In this document: in pieces, positions 25,964-33,293 of the stretch
Position numbering within the stretch: position 1 is the stretch's first letter
Layout of the letters: each line of letters starts with the position of its first letter
DNA from: CAWBRT01 sp050015355
Lineage (GTDB): Bacteria > Acidobacteriota > Terriglobia > Terriglobales > Acidobacteriaceae
Direction of reading: 5' to 3'
Assembly: GCA_050015355.1 (NCBI GenBank)
Contig: JBEKBO010000008.1
Location: 9,881-73,880, forward strand
DNA: 64,000 nt
Translations under genes and position numbers: made by a program
Notes under the pieces: generated by a model
What the model was told of the DNA's origin: nothing
Seen by the model: only the letters and a program-made list of their open reading frames with translations
Databases searched by the model: none

Positions 25964-26347
25964 ATGCAGACCAGCGTTCCCAAAGACTATCCTTACGTCA
26001 CTCGCCTGGACGTCCGCTACAAGCCACTGGAAACAATCGACGAAAAGGCGCTTGCCGATGCTTGCCCCCACAAGTGGTTCAACCAGACCCTATGTAAAGT
26101 GAATGGGTCGGTGGTCCGCCTCGGGGTTATCGAAGGCGAGTATCACTGGCACCAACACACCGACGACGACGAATTTTTCTACGTGGTCGAAGGAAAATTG
26201 TTGATTGATCTCGAAGACAAGACGGTCGAGCTTGCGCCTCGACAAGGCTTCGTCGTTCCCAAGGGAGTCCGTCATCGGACCCGGGCCCCGCGAAGAACCG
26301 TGATTTTGATGGTGGAAAATGCCGGAATAGAACCGACCGGAAACTGA
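25964..26347 (+). CDS. Cupin-domain protein embedded in the ISC operon
   Basis: A 127-residue single cupin. Motif 1 is GEYHWHQHTDDDEFFYVVEG, with three His and a Glu as metal ligands. Motif 2 is PKGVRHRTRAP, supplying the last His. It lies 30 bases after hscB and 36 bases before hscA on the same strand, so it is co-transcribed with the ISC genes. The metal site looks complete, so it could be a small dioxygenase, isomerase or metal-dependent sensor. Cupins are not normal ISC components, and I infer no function beyond association with the operon. Confidence 0.88.
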   Translation: MQTSVPKDYPYVTRLDVRYKPLETIDEKALADACPHKWFNQTLCKVNGSVVRLGVIEGEYHWHQHTDDDEFFYVVEGKLLIDLEDKTVELAPRQGFVVPKGVRHRTRAPRRTVILMVENAGIEPTGN

Positions 26348-26383
26348 TCGAAAGGCAAAGCCGTCGCCTCAGTACCCGTTATC

Positions 26384-28285
26384 ATGTCAAACGAACGCGT
26401 AGTCGGTATCGATCTAGGAACCACGAATTCGCTCGTCGCCTTCATGCATTCGGAGAGTCCTGTCATTATTCCGGGCGAGGACGGATTGAACCTCGTGCCA
26501 TCGCTGGTGGCGCTCGACCCCGAGTCTCATATCATCGTCGGCAATCCCGCGCGCAAATATCTTGCTTCGACTCCCGAGCGCGCCGTTTACTCCGTGAAGC
26601 GGCTGATGGGCCGCGGCGTTGAAGATGTTCAGGACGAGCTGAAGCTGTTCCCTTTCCGGCTCGCCGACGATCTCGTTCCCGGCGAAGTGCTGCGCATCAA
26701 GCTGGGCGAGCGCACTTACACTCCGCCGGAAATCTCCGCTCACATTCTGCGCCAGCTCAAGCGCAATGCCGAGCGCTTCTTCAGCGGTCCGGTCAAACAG
26801 GCGGTAATTACCGTTCCCGCCTACTTCAACGACGCACAGCGGCAGGCCACGAAAGATGCCGGCCGTATCGCGGGCCTCGACGTGCTGCGCCTGGTGAACG
26901 AACCAACTGCCGCTTCGCTCGCTTACGGCTTCCACCAGAAGAAGAACGGAACCATCGCCGTCTACGATCTGGGTGGCGGCACATTCGACATTTCGATCCT
27001 CAAGTTGAGCGACGGCATTTTCGAAGTCATGGCCACCAACGGCGATACGCATCTCGGCGGCGACGACATTGACAATTTGCTGATCGCCATCGCGCTCGAC
27101 GATATCCACGGCGACCTCGGCCTTGATATTCGCCCCAATGGCGAGGCCGTGCAGTTGATTCGCCAGGCCGTCATCGATGCCAAGATTGCGCTCTCGACGA
27201 ATCTGTCCACAATCATCAGCGTCACGCTGCCGGACGGACACAAGTACCAACGGGAAATCACGCGGGAGCAATTCGAACCGCTGATACGGCCGGTTATCGA
27301 GCGCACCGCCGGCCCATGCAAGCAGGCGATGAAAGACGCGGGATTGAAGCCCGCGCAGATCGATGAGGTTGTTCTCGTCGGCGGCTCCACTCGCATTCCC
27401 TCGGTGCGGCAATTGGTTCGCGATTTGTTCAAACGCGAGCCGCATTGCGAGCTTAACCCCGACGAAGTGGTTGCTCTTGGCGCGGCCGTTCAGGCCAACA
27501 TACTCGCCGGCGGTTCTGAGGCAACGCAGGACATGCTGTTGCTCGACGTGACTCCGCTTTCACTCGGCATCGAGGCGCTTGGCGGGGTTGTGGCCAGGAT
27601 TATTCATCGCAATTCCACCATTCCGGCTTCGGCAACCGAACATTTCACCACCGGCGTTGACGGCCAGACCAGCGTGGCCATTCACGTGGTGCAGGGCGAG
27701 CGCGAATTAGCCAAGGATTGCCGCTCGCTGGCGCGGTTTGATTTGAAAGGCGTTCCGCCGATGCCGGCTGGACTTCCGCGGGTCGAGGTGCGGTTCCTGA
27801 TCGACGCCAACGGAATCTTGCACGTCTCCGCCCGCGAGCACCGCAGCGGCAAAGAGGCGGAGATCGAGGTGCAGCCCAGTTACGGACTCTCCGACGAGCA
27901 GGTCGAGAACATGATTCTCGAATCGTTCGATTACGCCGAGAAAGACTTGCTCGATCGTCAGTTGATTGAGGCGCGCAACGAGGCCGAGACGATTCTGACC
28001 GCTCTGAAAAAAGGAAAACAGAGCCCGGCATTCCAGCAACTTGCCCCGCGGGAGCGCGAACAGATCTGGCTGTGCGAACGGGAATTGAAAGCCGTGAGAT
28101 TGCAGGACGATCCACGGAAGGTGCGCGCCGCCATCGACGCTCTGAATCAGGCGACTCTCCGCCTGGCCGAACTGATGATGGATACCGCGGTGAGCACGGC
28201 TCTCAAGGGCAAATCCATGGAGAATGCCGATCTTGGCGAAGGTCCATCGGCGCCGCATCCCATCGGCAAGGCGGAATTCGAGTAA
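26384..28285 (+). CDS. hscA: Hsp70-type chaperone HscA
   Basis: A 633-residue Hsp70. The N-terminal ATPase phosphate loops are VVGIDLGTTNSLVAF, YDLGGGTFDIS and VVLVGGSTRIPSVRQ; the C-terminal substrate-binding domain starts near DVTPLSLGIEALGG and ends in a helical lid. In the ISC context it is the specialised chaperone that binds the LPPVK motif of IscU with HscB. Length and gene order (hscB-cupin-hscA-fdx) support HscA rather than general DnaK. ATG at 26384 begins the family homology. Confidence 0.93.
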   Translation: MSNERVVGIDLGTTNSLVAFMHSESPVIIPGEDGLNLVPSLVALDPESHIIVGNPARKYLASTPERAVYSVKRLMGRGVEDVQDELKLFPFRLADDLVPGEVLRIKLGERTYTPPEISAHILRQLKRNAERFFSGPVKQAVITVPAYFNDAQRQATKDAGRIAGLDVLRLVNEPTAASLAYGFHQKKNGTIAVYDLGGGTFDISILKLSDGIFEVMATNGDTHLGGDDIDNLLIAIALDDIHGDLGLDIRPNGEAVQLIRQAVIDAKIALSTNLSTIISVTLPDGHKYQREITREQFEPLIRPVIERTAGPCKQAMKDAGLKPAQIDEVVLVGGSTRIPSVRQLVRDLFKREPHCELNPDEVVALGAAVQANILAGGSEATQDMLLLDVTPLSLGIEALGGVVARIIHRNSTIPASATEHFTTGVDGQTSVAIHVVQGERELAKDCRSLARFDLKGVPPMPAGLPRVEVRFLIDANGILHVSAREHRSGKEAEIEVQPSYGLSDEQVENMILESFDYAEKDLLDRQLIEARNEAETILTALKKGKQSPAFQQLAPREREQIWLCERELKAVRLQDDPRKVRAAIDALNQATLRLAELMMDTAVSTALKGKSMENADLGEGPSAPHPIGKAEFE

Positions 28286-28359
28286 GATGCCCCTCCGATA
28301 TCAGTCCGGCATTGACCGGTTGGCGCCCTCTGCCGCTATTCTCTGCTGTTGAGGTTTGC

Positions 28360-28806
28360 ATGGAAGATCACGATACGCAATCGAACAATAACACTGCTGC
28401 CGCTACCGTCGAGCCCGGCGCGAACACTGTCCGTGTGACTTTTTTGCCTGGCAATCAGTCTGTCGAATACGAGCATGGCAATCTTCGTTACCAGGAACAC
28501 GGCAAGCCGGAGTCGCTGCTGGATGTGGCCATTAACTTCGGGGTCCATCTCGAACATGCCTGCGGCGGCAACTGCGCTTGCACAACCTGTCACGTGGTGG
28601 TTCGCAGGGGCAAGGAGCTGCTTAGCGAGATCGATGATGAAGAAGCCGACCGTCTCGATATGGCCGCCGACCTGCAACTGAATTCGCGCCTCGGCTGCCA
28701 GGCACAGATCGTCAGGCCGGGAGAAATCGTCGTCGAAATCCCATCCTGGAACCGCAACTACGTCTCCGAGAGCGGAGGATGCGAAGTAAGAGGCGATACG
28801 AAATAA
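28360..28806 (+). CDS. fdx: 2Fe-2S ferredoxin of the ISC system
   Basis: A 148-residue adrenodoxin-type ferredoxin. Ligand cysteines are 68, 74, 77 and 113 (HACGGNCACTTCHV and LGCQ), with an extra Cys at 72. The C-terminus keeps the hydrophobic end IVVEIPSWNRNYVSE seen in bacterial Isc ferredoxins, and the first 20 residues are a Asn/Thr/Ala-rich extension. It donates electrons for cluster assembly. The start is supported by GAGG 5 bases before the ATG at 28360; it is 74 bases after hscA. Confidence 0.94.
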   Translation: MEDHDTQSNNNTAAATVEPGANTVRVTFLPGNQSVEYEHGNLRYQEHGKPESLLDVAINFGVHLEHACGGNCACTTCHVVVRRGKELLSEIDDEEADRLDMAADLQLNSRLGCQAQIVRPGEIVVEIPSWNRNYVSESGGCEVRGDTK

Positions 28807-28878
28807 AACTGGATCGGAAGAAACTTTCAGGTGGAACTCGGGTTTTTATTCAACACTCAACCCAAGGAGAAGAGAACG

Positions 28879-29097
28879 ATGGCGACCGAGCTTCACTGGG
28901 ACGATGCTGAAGATCTCGGAATTCTGCTGGCTGATAAATTTCCTGCGCAAAACCCCTTGGAGGTCCGCTTTACCGAACTGCACCGCATGGTCATCGAATT
29001 GCCGGTGTTCGCAGACGATCCGAAAGCTTCCAACGAAGCCAACCTGGAAGCCATTCAGATGGCATGGTACGAGGAGTGGATCGATCGCAACGAGTGA
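28879..29097 (+). CDS. iscX: IscX (Fe-S cluster assembly accessory protein)
   Basis: A 72-residue acidic protein beginning MATELHWDDAEDLGILL, with DP..V/L-RFTELH-MV--LP-F-DDP and the C-terminal NE-LEAIQ-AWYEEW pattern of IscX/YfhJ. It binds IscS and iron and tunes cluster assembly. AAGGAG at 28864-28869 is 9 bases before the ATG, which decides the start. It is the last gene of the operon; the convergent gene ends at 29193. Confidence 0.95.
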   Translation: MATELHWDDAEDLGILLADKFPAQNPLEVRFTELHRMVIELPVFADDPKASNEANLEAIQMAWYEEWIDRNE

Positions 29098-29192
29098 GGC
29101 TATAAACTACTCCACGCACATTCGCCTTGTCACTGCCGGCTCCAGGGCTGCATTCGCGGTGCGGACGACAGAATTGTGGATCTACACGGTCA

Positions 29193-29591
29193 TCATTCGG
29201 AAAGATGCCACTTTTTCACGAGTGCCGCTTTCTGATTCAGCAGCCACTGCTCCCACTGAGTTCTCGTCTTCGCCGGAAACTTCGACAACACCAACGACAC
29301 GAATTTTTCGAAACTCAGTGTGGATTGAGTCGAGCGGACTGCCTGAAGCATTTTTTCCATTCTTGAGGATGGCTCCTCCGTGGTGGAAACGGCCTTTGGC
29401 CCAACGCTGACGGGATTCGACGGAGGTTTCGGCGGGGCGGACGTTGTTGGCGGCTTGCCAGTGCCGGGTGTCGCGTCGTGCTTCACAAACTGGCTCTTCC
29501 AGAAATCATCGTTCTTCATATAGGGAGTTGAGTGGCTTCCTTTGTTCTTGCCTTCAGGATATCCAGGAATCCCGCCCGCGGCTTCACGCAT
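29193..29591 (-). CDS. Hypothetical protein, second gene of a coupled pair
   Basis: A 132-residue protein with a Gly/Lys-rich start, a Pro/Ser/Thr-rich low-complexity middle (about residues 45-75) and a helical C-terminus (LQAVRSTQSTLSFEKFVSLV, then TRTQWEQWLLNQKAALVKKW). Its ATG at 29591 overlaps the stop of the upstream gene in the 8-base string ATGCGTGA, which strongly suggests translational coupling. I do not recognise a family. It converges with the ISC operon. Confidence 0.6.
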   Translation of the reverse strand: MREAAGGIPGYPEGKNKGSHSTPYMKNDDFWKSQFVKHDATPGTGKPPTTSAPPKPPSNPVSVGPKAVSTTEEPSSRMEKMLQAVRSTQSTLSFEKFVSLVLSKFPAKTRTQWEQWLLNQKAALVKKWHLSE

Positions 29592-29886
29592 TCGGCGCCT
29601 TTGGCTCCGATTGGCTTTCGGGAGATTCAGCGGTAAAAATGGCAGGCGCATTACCAGAGTCCACAGCCTCAGCGAGTGGCTCTGACGCAATCGCGGACGT
29701 GGCGTTCGCGCTGTCCGCTCCAACCTGGAACCCCTCCGCACCTGCAAGCCGCTGAAGCACATCATTCGTCGTGTCCTGAATTCGCGTACTGGGCTTGTGA
29801 AGCTTGCGAATCGATTTGAAAGCAAGGTGGCACAATGTAAAACGGTTCTGGGTTTGTAAAGCAGCAAGGACGATATGCGCACGCAT
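29584..29886 (-). CDS. Hypothetical protein with RNA polymerase omega-like N-terminus
   Basis: A 100-residue protein with an excellent ribosome site (AAGGAG, 8 bases before the ATG at 29886). The first 50 residues, including NRFTLCHLAFKSIRKLHKP and TRIQDTTNDVL, resemble the N-terminal helices of RNA polymerase subunit omega (NRF, then alternating hydrophobic and Arg/Lys residues). The second half is Ala/Ser/Glu-rich and looks disordered. The similarity is weak by eye, so the product could be an omega paralogue or an unrelated small DNA-associated protein. It is coupled to the gene ending at 29193. Confidence 0.6.
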   Translation of the reverse strand: MRAHIVLAALQTQNRFTLCHLAFKSIRKLHKPSTRIQDTTNDVLQRLAGAEGFQVGADSANATSAIASEPLAEAVDSGNAPAIFTAESPESQSEPKAPNA

Positions 29887-30784
29887 GACTCGTTCTCCTT
29901 ATTCGTCAAGAGATGGCGCTTGGGACCAATAACGCGTGGAGGAGCAGTTCCGCAGTTCCAAACTGCGCGCCGCACCATTGACTGGGAGATGTCAGTCTCT
30001 CCGCACCACAGCGGCAAATGGGAGGCGTACATACACATCTTGGCAGCTAATTTCACACTCGGCGATGACGCACGTCACAATGGCGAGAAATAAGTGCGGC
30101 TGCCGCCAAAGTCACGTCCAATACTGTAAGGTCTCTCCTGATGCCAGCCCCGGGCTTTCTTGTGAGGCGAACATCTCTACATTACCATACGTCCGACGGG
30201 CAGGGGAGTACGATCGCTGGCACCCTAGACGCACACCACGGCACGCTGTTGTGCGGTAAGTTGAATGGAGAATCAAACTTAGAATTCTAAAGCGGTTTTA
30301 GAAGAGGCGCCTCCGCCGACCTCGAATTGGCTTCAGTTGGCAGCAGCTTTCATTGACTTTTGGGAGTCGCCCGCTGCGTGAGAGAGAGTTTGTGACGTGG
30401 CCGCCAGATGCGGTCCGTTCGCTCTCCGCGACAGTCGCTCAACCCGGTCAAACACAGTCTCGAGCAGTTCCAGACATCGAACCGACACACGACCGGTAAG
30501 TACTTGCAAATAAGAGCCCGGTTTTTTTTGACGCTCCACGTGACGGTCCAAAAACTTTCCTCCTGAGTCGTCATTCAAGAAGCCGACAGCTAGACAACGA
30601 TCGTGAGTAGTTGGATGGCAACCTGGGCTGCTCGGTTGCTTAAAATTGGAATGAGCAGGCTCTTTGTCCTTCGATGTTACTGTACAGTTAACAAGCAATG
30701 CCGATTAATAGGCACACAATGCCTATTAACAGGCCCTTCAGTGCAGGAGTTTCTGCTGAACCGATGCAATAATAGGCAAACAGC
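29887..30784. other. Gene-poor, AT-richer intergenic stretch
   Basis: About 900 bases in which I find no convincing gene. Open frames at 30333-30698 (minus) and 29936-30259 (plus) have poor starts and unusual composition. The base composition is visibly less GC-rich than the neighbours. The promoter for the gene starting at 29886 should lie at the left edge. The right edge holds the TTAATAGGCA inverted repeat. Confidence 0.45.
30705..30778. promoter_or_regulatory. Operator-like inverted repeat TTAATAGGCA-N5-TGCCTATTAA plus a third half-site
   Basis: Two perfect 10-base arms (30705-30714 and 30720-30729) are followed by TAATAGGCA at 30770-30778, a third half-site in the same orientation as the first. 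It lies in an AT-rich, gene-free stretch. A further short palindrome, GTTACTGTACAGTTAAC, is just upstream (about 30676-30692). Regulator binding is an inference from symmetry. Confidence 0.5.
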
Positions 30785-30973
30785 TTAGCTGCCCAGCCTC
30801 CTCCTCGGCATTTCGCCCCGGCACTCGGCTTCGTAAAGCTTTTTTTCAGAGCGCCTGTAGATCGGATGGTCGCACGGATCTTCTTTGAAGCTCATGCCGA
30901 AGACGATAAACAGAATTGGGCCGGCCACCACCAGAATGCCGGCAAAGACGTCGAGCGCCAATCTGGAATCCAT
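30785..30973 (-). CDS. Small single-pass membrane protein
   Basis: A 62-residue protein with one hydrophobic helix (LALDVFAGILVVAGPILFIV, about residues 5-24) followed by a charged cytoplasmic tail with two Cys. The GAGGTG ribosome site lies about 5 bases before the ATG at 30973. It follows another small membrane protein on the same strand by 36 bases, suggesting a two-gene unit. Unknown family. Confidence 0.6.
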   Translation of the reverse strand: MDSRLALDVFAGILVVAGPILFIVFGMSFKEDPCDHPIYRRSEKKLYEAECRGEMPRRRLGS

Positions 30974-31009
30974 CTCTGCACCTCGTTAAATACAGTTCCT
31001 TGCGAACCA

Positions 31010-31252
31010 CTACCGCTGATAGTGCTGGTGCGCGTACAGCACCCCGACGGTTGAAGCCGCCAGCAGCGCCAGCACCAACTCGATGAGAAACAACGCGGAG
31101 CTGTCGTGCGGGTAAAGCTCGAATGTGCAGAGAACGGATACCGCCGAAAACACGAACAGGATCGCGATGAACGCAAGCGCCGCCAGCGAGGCCGATGCCA
31201 GCATGGCGCGAAGCAGTGCCATGACTTCCGATCTCCGCTGCCGTTCAACCAT
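31010..31252 (-). CDS. Small two-helix membrane protein
   Basis: An 80-residue protein starting MVERQRRSEVMALLR, with two hydrophobic segments (about residues 18-40 and 50-70). A TTG at 31288 would add 12 residues. Positive charges in the first 15 residues suggest a cytoplasmic N-terminus. It pairs with the small membrane protein immediately downstream. No family recognised; function unknown. Confidence 0.55.
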   Translation of the reverse strand: MVERQRRSEVMALLRAMLASASLAALAFIAILFVFSAVSVLCTFELYPHDSSALFLIELVLALLAASTVGVLYAHQHYQR

Positions 31253-31432
31253 GGCGACACGATAGGAGAGGCGCAAGCGGGCGTCCAACGCATTGTTCCG
31301 TGCTTAATCATCGAAAATACTTTCACAAAGTTTGTTTATCGCGTGGATAAGCTGCCCTTATGCGTCCCGCATTCCCGCCGCCATGTGAGCCGCGTCACCG
31401 CTTGGCAGAGCGTGAATCCGTAAACTGCCGCG

Positions 31433-31903
31433 ATGGCTAATGTGTGGCTCGCGCGCGCGCTGTGCAATATGTTCGATTGGACGGCAAAGACGTTCCGCCG
31501 TGAGCTGCGTCAAGCCAGGCACATCAAGACCGGACGGCGCGGCGAAGATCAGGCATATTTCCATTTGCGCCAGCTCGGATACGTTATCGTGGCGCGCAAC
31601 TGGCGCACCGTCAGGCATCGAGGTGAGCTCGACCTGATTGGCTGGGACCAGCATGTGCTCTGCTTCATCGAGGTTAAAACCCGTACGTCCCGCGATGTAA
31701 AGCCCGCCGAAGCGGCAGTCGACCGGGGGAAACGGCAGCAGGTCGCCCGCATGGCTCGCGAGTACCTGCGGCACCTGCGTCCGGGAATTCCGATCCGCTT
31801 CGATGTGGTTTCCGTTTACCTCGAACCGGGCCAGCGGGACGAAATCCAAGTATTCAAGAACGCTTATTCATGGCGTAGTATGAAACCAGTCCGCTCCCGT
31901 TGA
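31433..31903 (+). CDS. yraN: YraN family protein (UPF0102, endonuclease-like fold)
   Basis: A 156-residue protein with the UPF0102 core: GRRGEDQAYFHLRQLGYVIVARNWR, then GELDLIGWDQHVLCFIEVKTR and ARMAREYL. The ELDLI...FIEVK elements match a restriction-endonuclease-like PD-(D/E)XK fold, but its activity in the cell is not established. The N-terminal 30 residues are an extension before the conserved core, so a later start is possible. It ends 6 bases before galT, so the two are co-transcribed. Confidence 0.9.
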   Translation: MANVWLARALCNMFDWTAKTFRRELRQARHIKTGRRGEDQAYFHLRQLGYVIVARNWRTVRHRGELDLIGWDQHVLCFIEVKTRTSRDVKPAEAAVDRGKRQQVARMAREYLRHLRPGIPIRFDVVSVYLEPGQRDEIQVFKNAYSWRSMKPVRSR

Positions 31904-31909
31904 CTGCGG

Positions 31910-33010
31910 ATGCGAGTCATCCGGCTTTCCGCTTACCGCCAGGAGCTTTCAGAGAGGTTGCGCTTGCCCGAACTGCGAAAAGATCCGATCGTTGGCCGTT
32001 GGGTAATTGTCTCGACTGACCGCGCTAAGCGCCCCACCGACTTTTTCCGCGAGCAGGTCACCCTGAAGGGCGGCTTCTGTCCGTTCTGCTACGGCAACGA
32101 GTCTAAGACTCCTCCCGAGATTCTTGCCTATCGCCCTCCGCGGAATGGCGGCCCACAGCCGCCGCGCGACTCTCCCGGTTGGACGGTGCGGGTCGTTCCG
32201 AACAAGTTTCCGGCGCTCGGCATTGAAGGCAACCTGAATCGCCAGGCCGAGGGCATGTTCGACAAAATGACCGGCATCGGCGCGCACGAGGTCATTATCG
32301 AATCGCCCGAACACGCAGCGACGCTGGCGAAGCTTCCCGCCAAGCGCATTGAGGACGTGCTATGGGCTTTTCGCGACCGTATCGTCGACCTCAAGCGAGA
32401 CCGCCGATTCAAATACATTCTCCTGTTCAAAAATTATGGAGAGGCCGCCGGAGCCACTCTCGAACATCCGCACGCGCAGTTGATCGCGCTGCCCATCATT
32501 CCCAAGCATGCTCTGGAAGAACTCGAAGGCGCCAAGCAGTACTACATCTTCAAGGAGCGTTGCGTCTACTGCGACATGATCAGGCAGGAGCTGGAGAATC
32601 CCATTCGCGTGGTCTCGGAGAACAGCGAGTTCGTCACCATGGCTCCTTATGCACCCCGCTTTCCCTTTGAGACCTGGATTCTGCCGAAGCGTCATGAATC
32701 GGGCTTCGAGAATTCGTCCTCGCAGGTGTTTGAAGCGCTGGCGCGGGCGGTAAAGGAGCTGGCGATGAAGGCCGACGTCGTGCTCGACAAGCCCGCTTAC
32801 AACCTCATCATCCACAGCTCGCCGTTACAGGACGCTTCCAACGAGCACTATCACTGGCACGTGGAATTCATGCCGCGGCTCACCAAGACCGCGGGCTTCG
32901 AGTGGGGGACGGGGTTTTACATCAATCCCACGCCGCCTGAGGAATCCGCACGTTTCCTGCGCGAAGCCGATGTGACCCACTTCGAACGCGAACTGGCAAA
33001 ATTGCTATAA
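31910..33010 (+). CDS. galT: Galactose-1-phosphate uridylyltransferase
   Basis: A 366-residue HIT-superfamily enzyme. Zinc cysteines are at 57 and 60 (FCPFC), the catalytic HPH at 186-188 (LEHPHAQL), and a second HIT-like half carries HYHWHVEFMPR. It exchanges UMP between UDP-glucose and galactose-1-phosphate in the Leloir pathway. The FCPFCYGNE form with ELRKDPIVGRWVIVS at the N-terminus is the common bacterial type. It follows yraN by 6 bases; no galK or galE is in the window. Confidence 0.94.
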   Translation: MRVIRLSAYRQELSERLRLPELRKDPIVGRWVIVSTDRAKRPTDFFREQVTLKGGFCPFCYGNESKTPPEILAYRPPRNGGPQPPRDSPGWTVRVVPNKFPALGIEGNLNRQAEGMFDKMTGIGAHEVIIESPEHAATLAKLPAKRIEDVLWAFRDRIVDLKRDRRFKYILLFKNYGEAAGATLEHPHAQLIALPIIPKHALEELEGAKQYYIFKERCVYCDMIRQELENPIRVVSENSEFVTMAPYAPRFPFETWILPKRHESGFENSSSQVFEALARAVKELAMKADVVLDKPAYNLIIHSSPLQDASNEHYHWHVEFMPRLTKTAGFEWGTGFYINPTPPEESARFLREADVTHFERELAKLL

Positions 33011-33050
33011 AGCCCGACGGCGATTCCGGCAATCGCATCTGAAGTACAAC

Positions 33051-33071
33051 GGCCGCCTTGCACAGGCGGCC
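33051..33071 (+). terminator. Hairpin after galT
   Basis: A perfect 8-base stem, GGCCGCCT-TGCAC-AGGCGGCC, begins 40 bases after the galT stop. Only a weak T-rich tract follows (TTGAGTCTT), so it is a probable rather than certain terminator. Confidence 0.6.
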
Positions 33072-33106
33072 TTGAGTCTTGCTGAAACTGAAGCGGTCCC
33101 CTAGTA

Positions 33107-33242
33107 GGTGTATCCGGACATATCAGACTGTCATGGCGAGCGAAGTCGAGCCACCTTTTGTTTCTGCTGTCGAAAACAAAGGGTGGCTCCACTCCGCTTC
33201 GCTCCGGTCGCCATGACATCCTCTTGGGTTTCTGGATACACC
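33107..33242. repeat. MITE-like element, family A, short copy 3 (136 bases)
   Basis: The outer ends are GGTGTATCC (33107) and GGATACACC (33242); the inner inverted ends are TGTCATGGCGAGCGAAG at 33129 and CCGGTCGCCATGACA ending at 33218. The central about 65 bases present in copies 2 and 4 are missing, so this is an internal deletion derivative. Confidence 0.88.
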
Positions 33243-33293
33243 AACAAGGGAACGGGTCCAGCAGTCCTGGAGCAATCCTGGAGCAGCTTCCGG

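Noticed and set aside
30333..30698. Minus-strand open frame of 121 codons in the gene-poor region
   Set aside because: No ribosome site, odd composition and no recognisable domain; the surroundings look non-coding.
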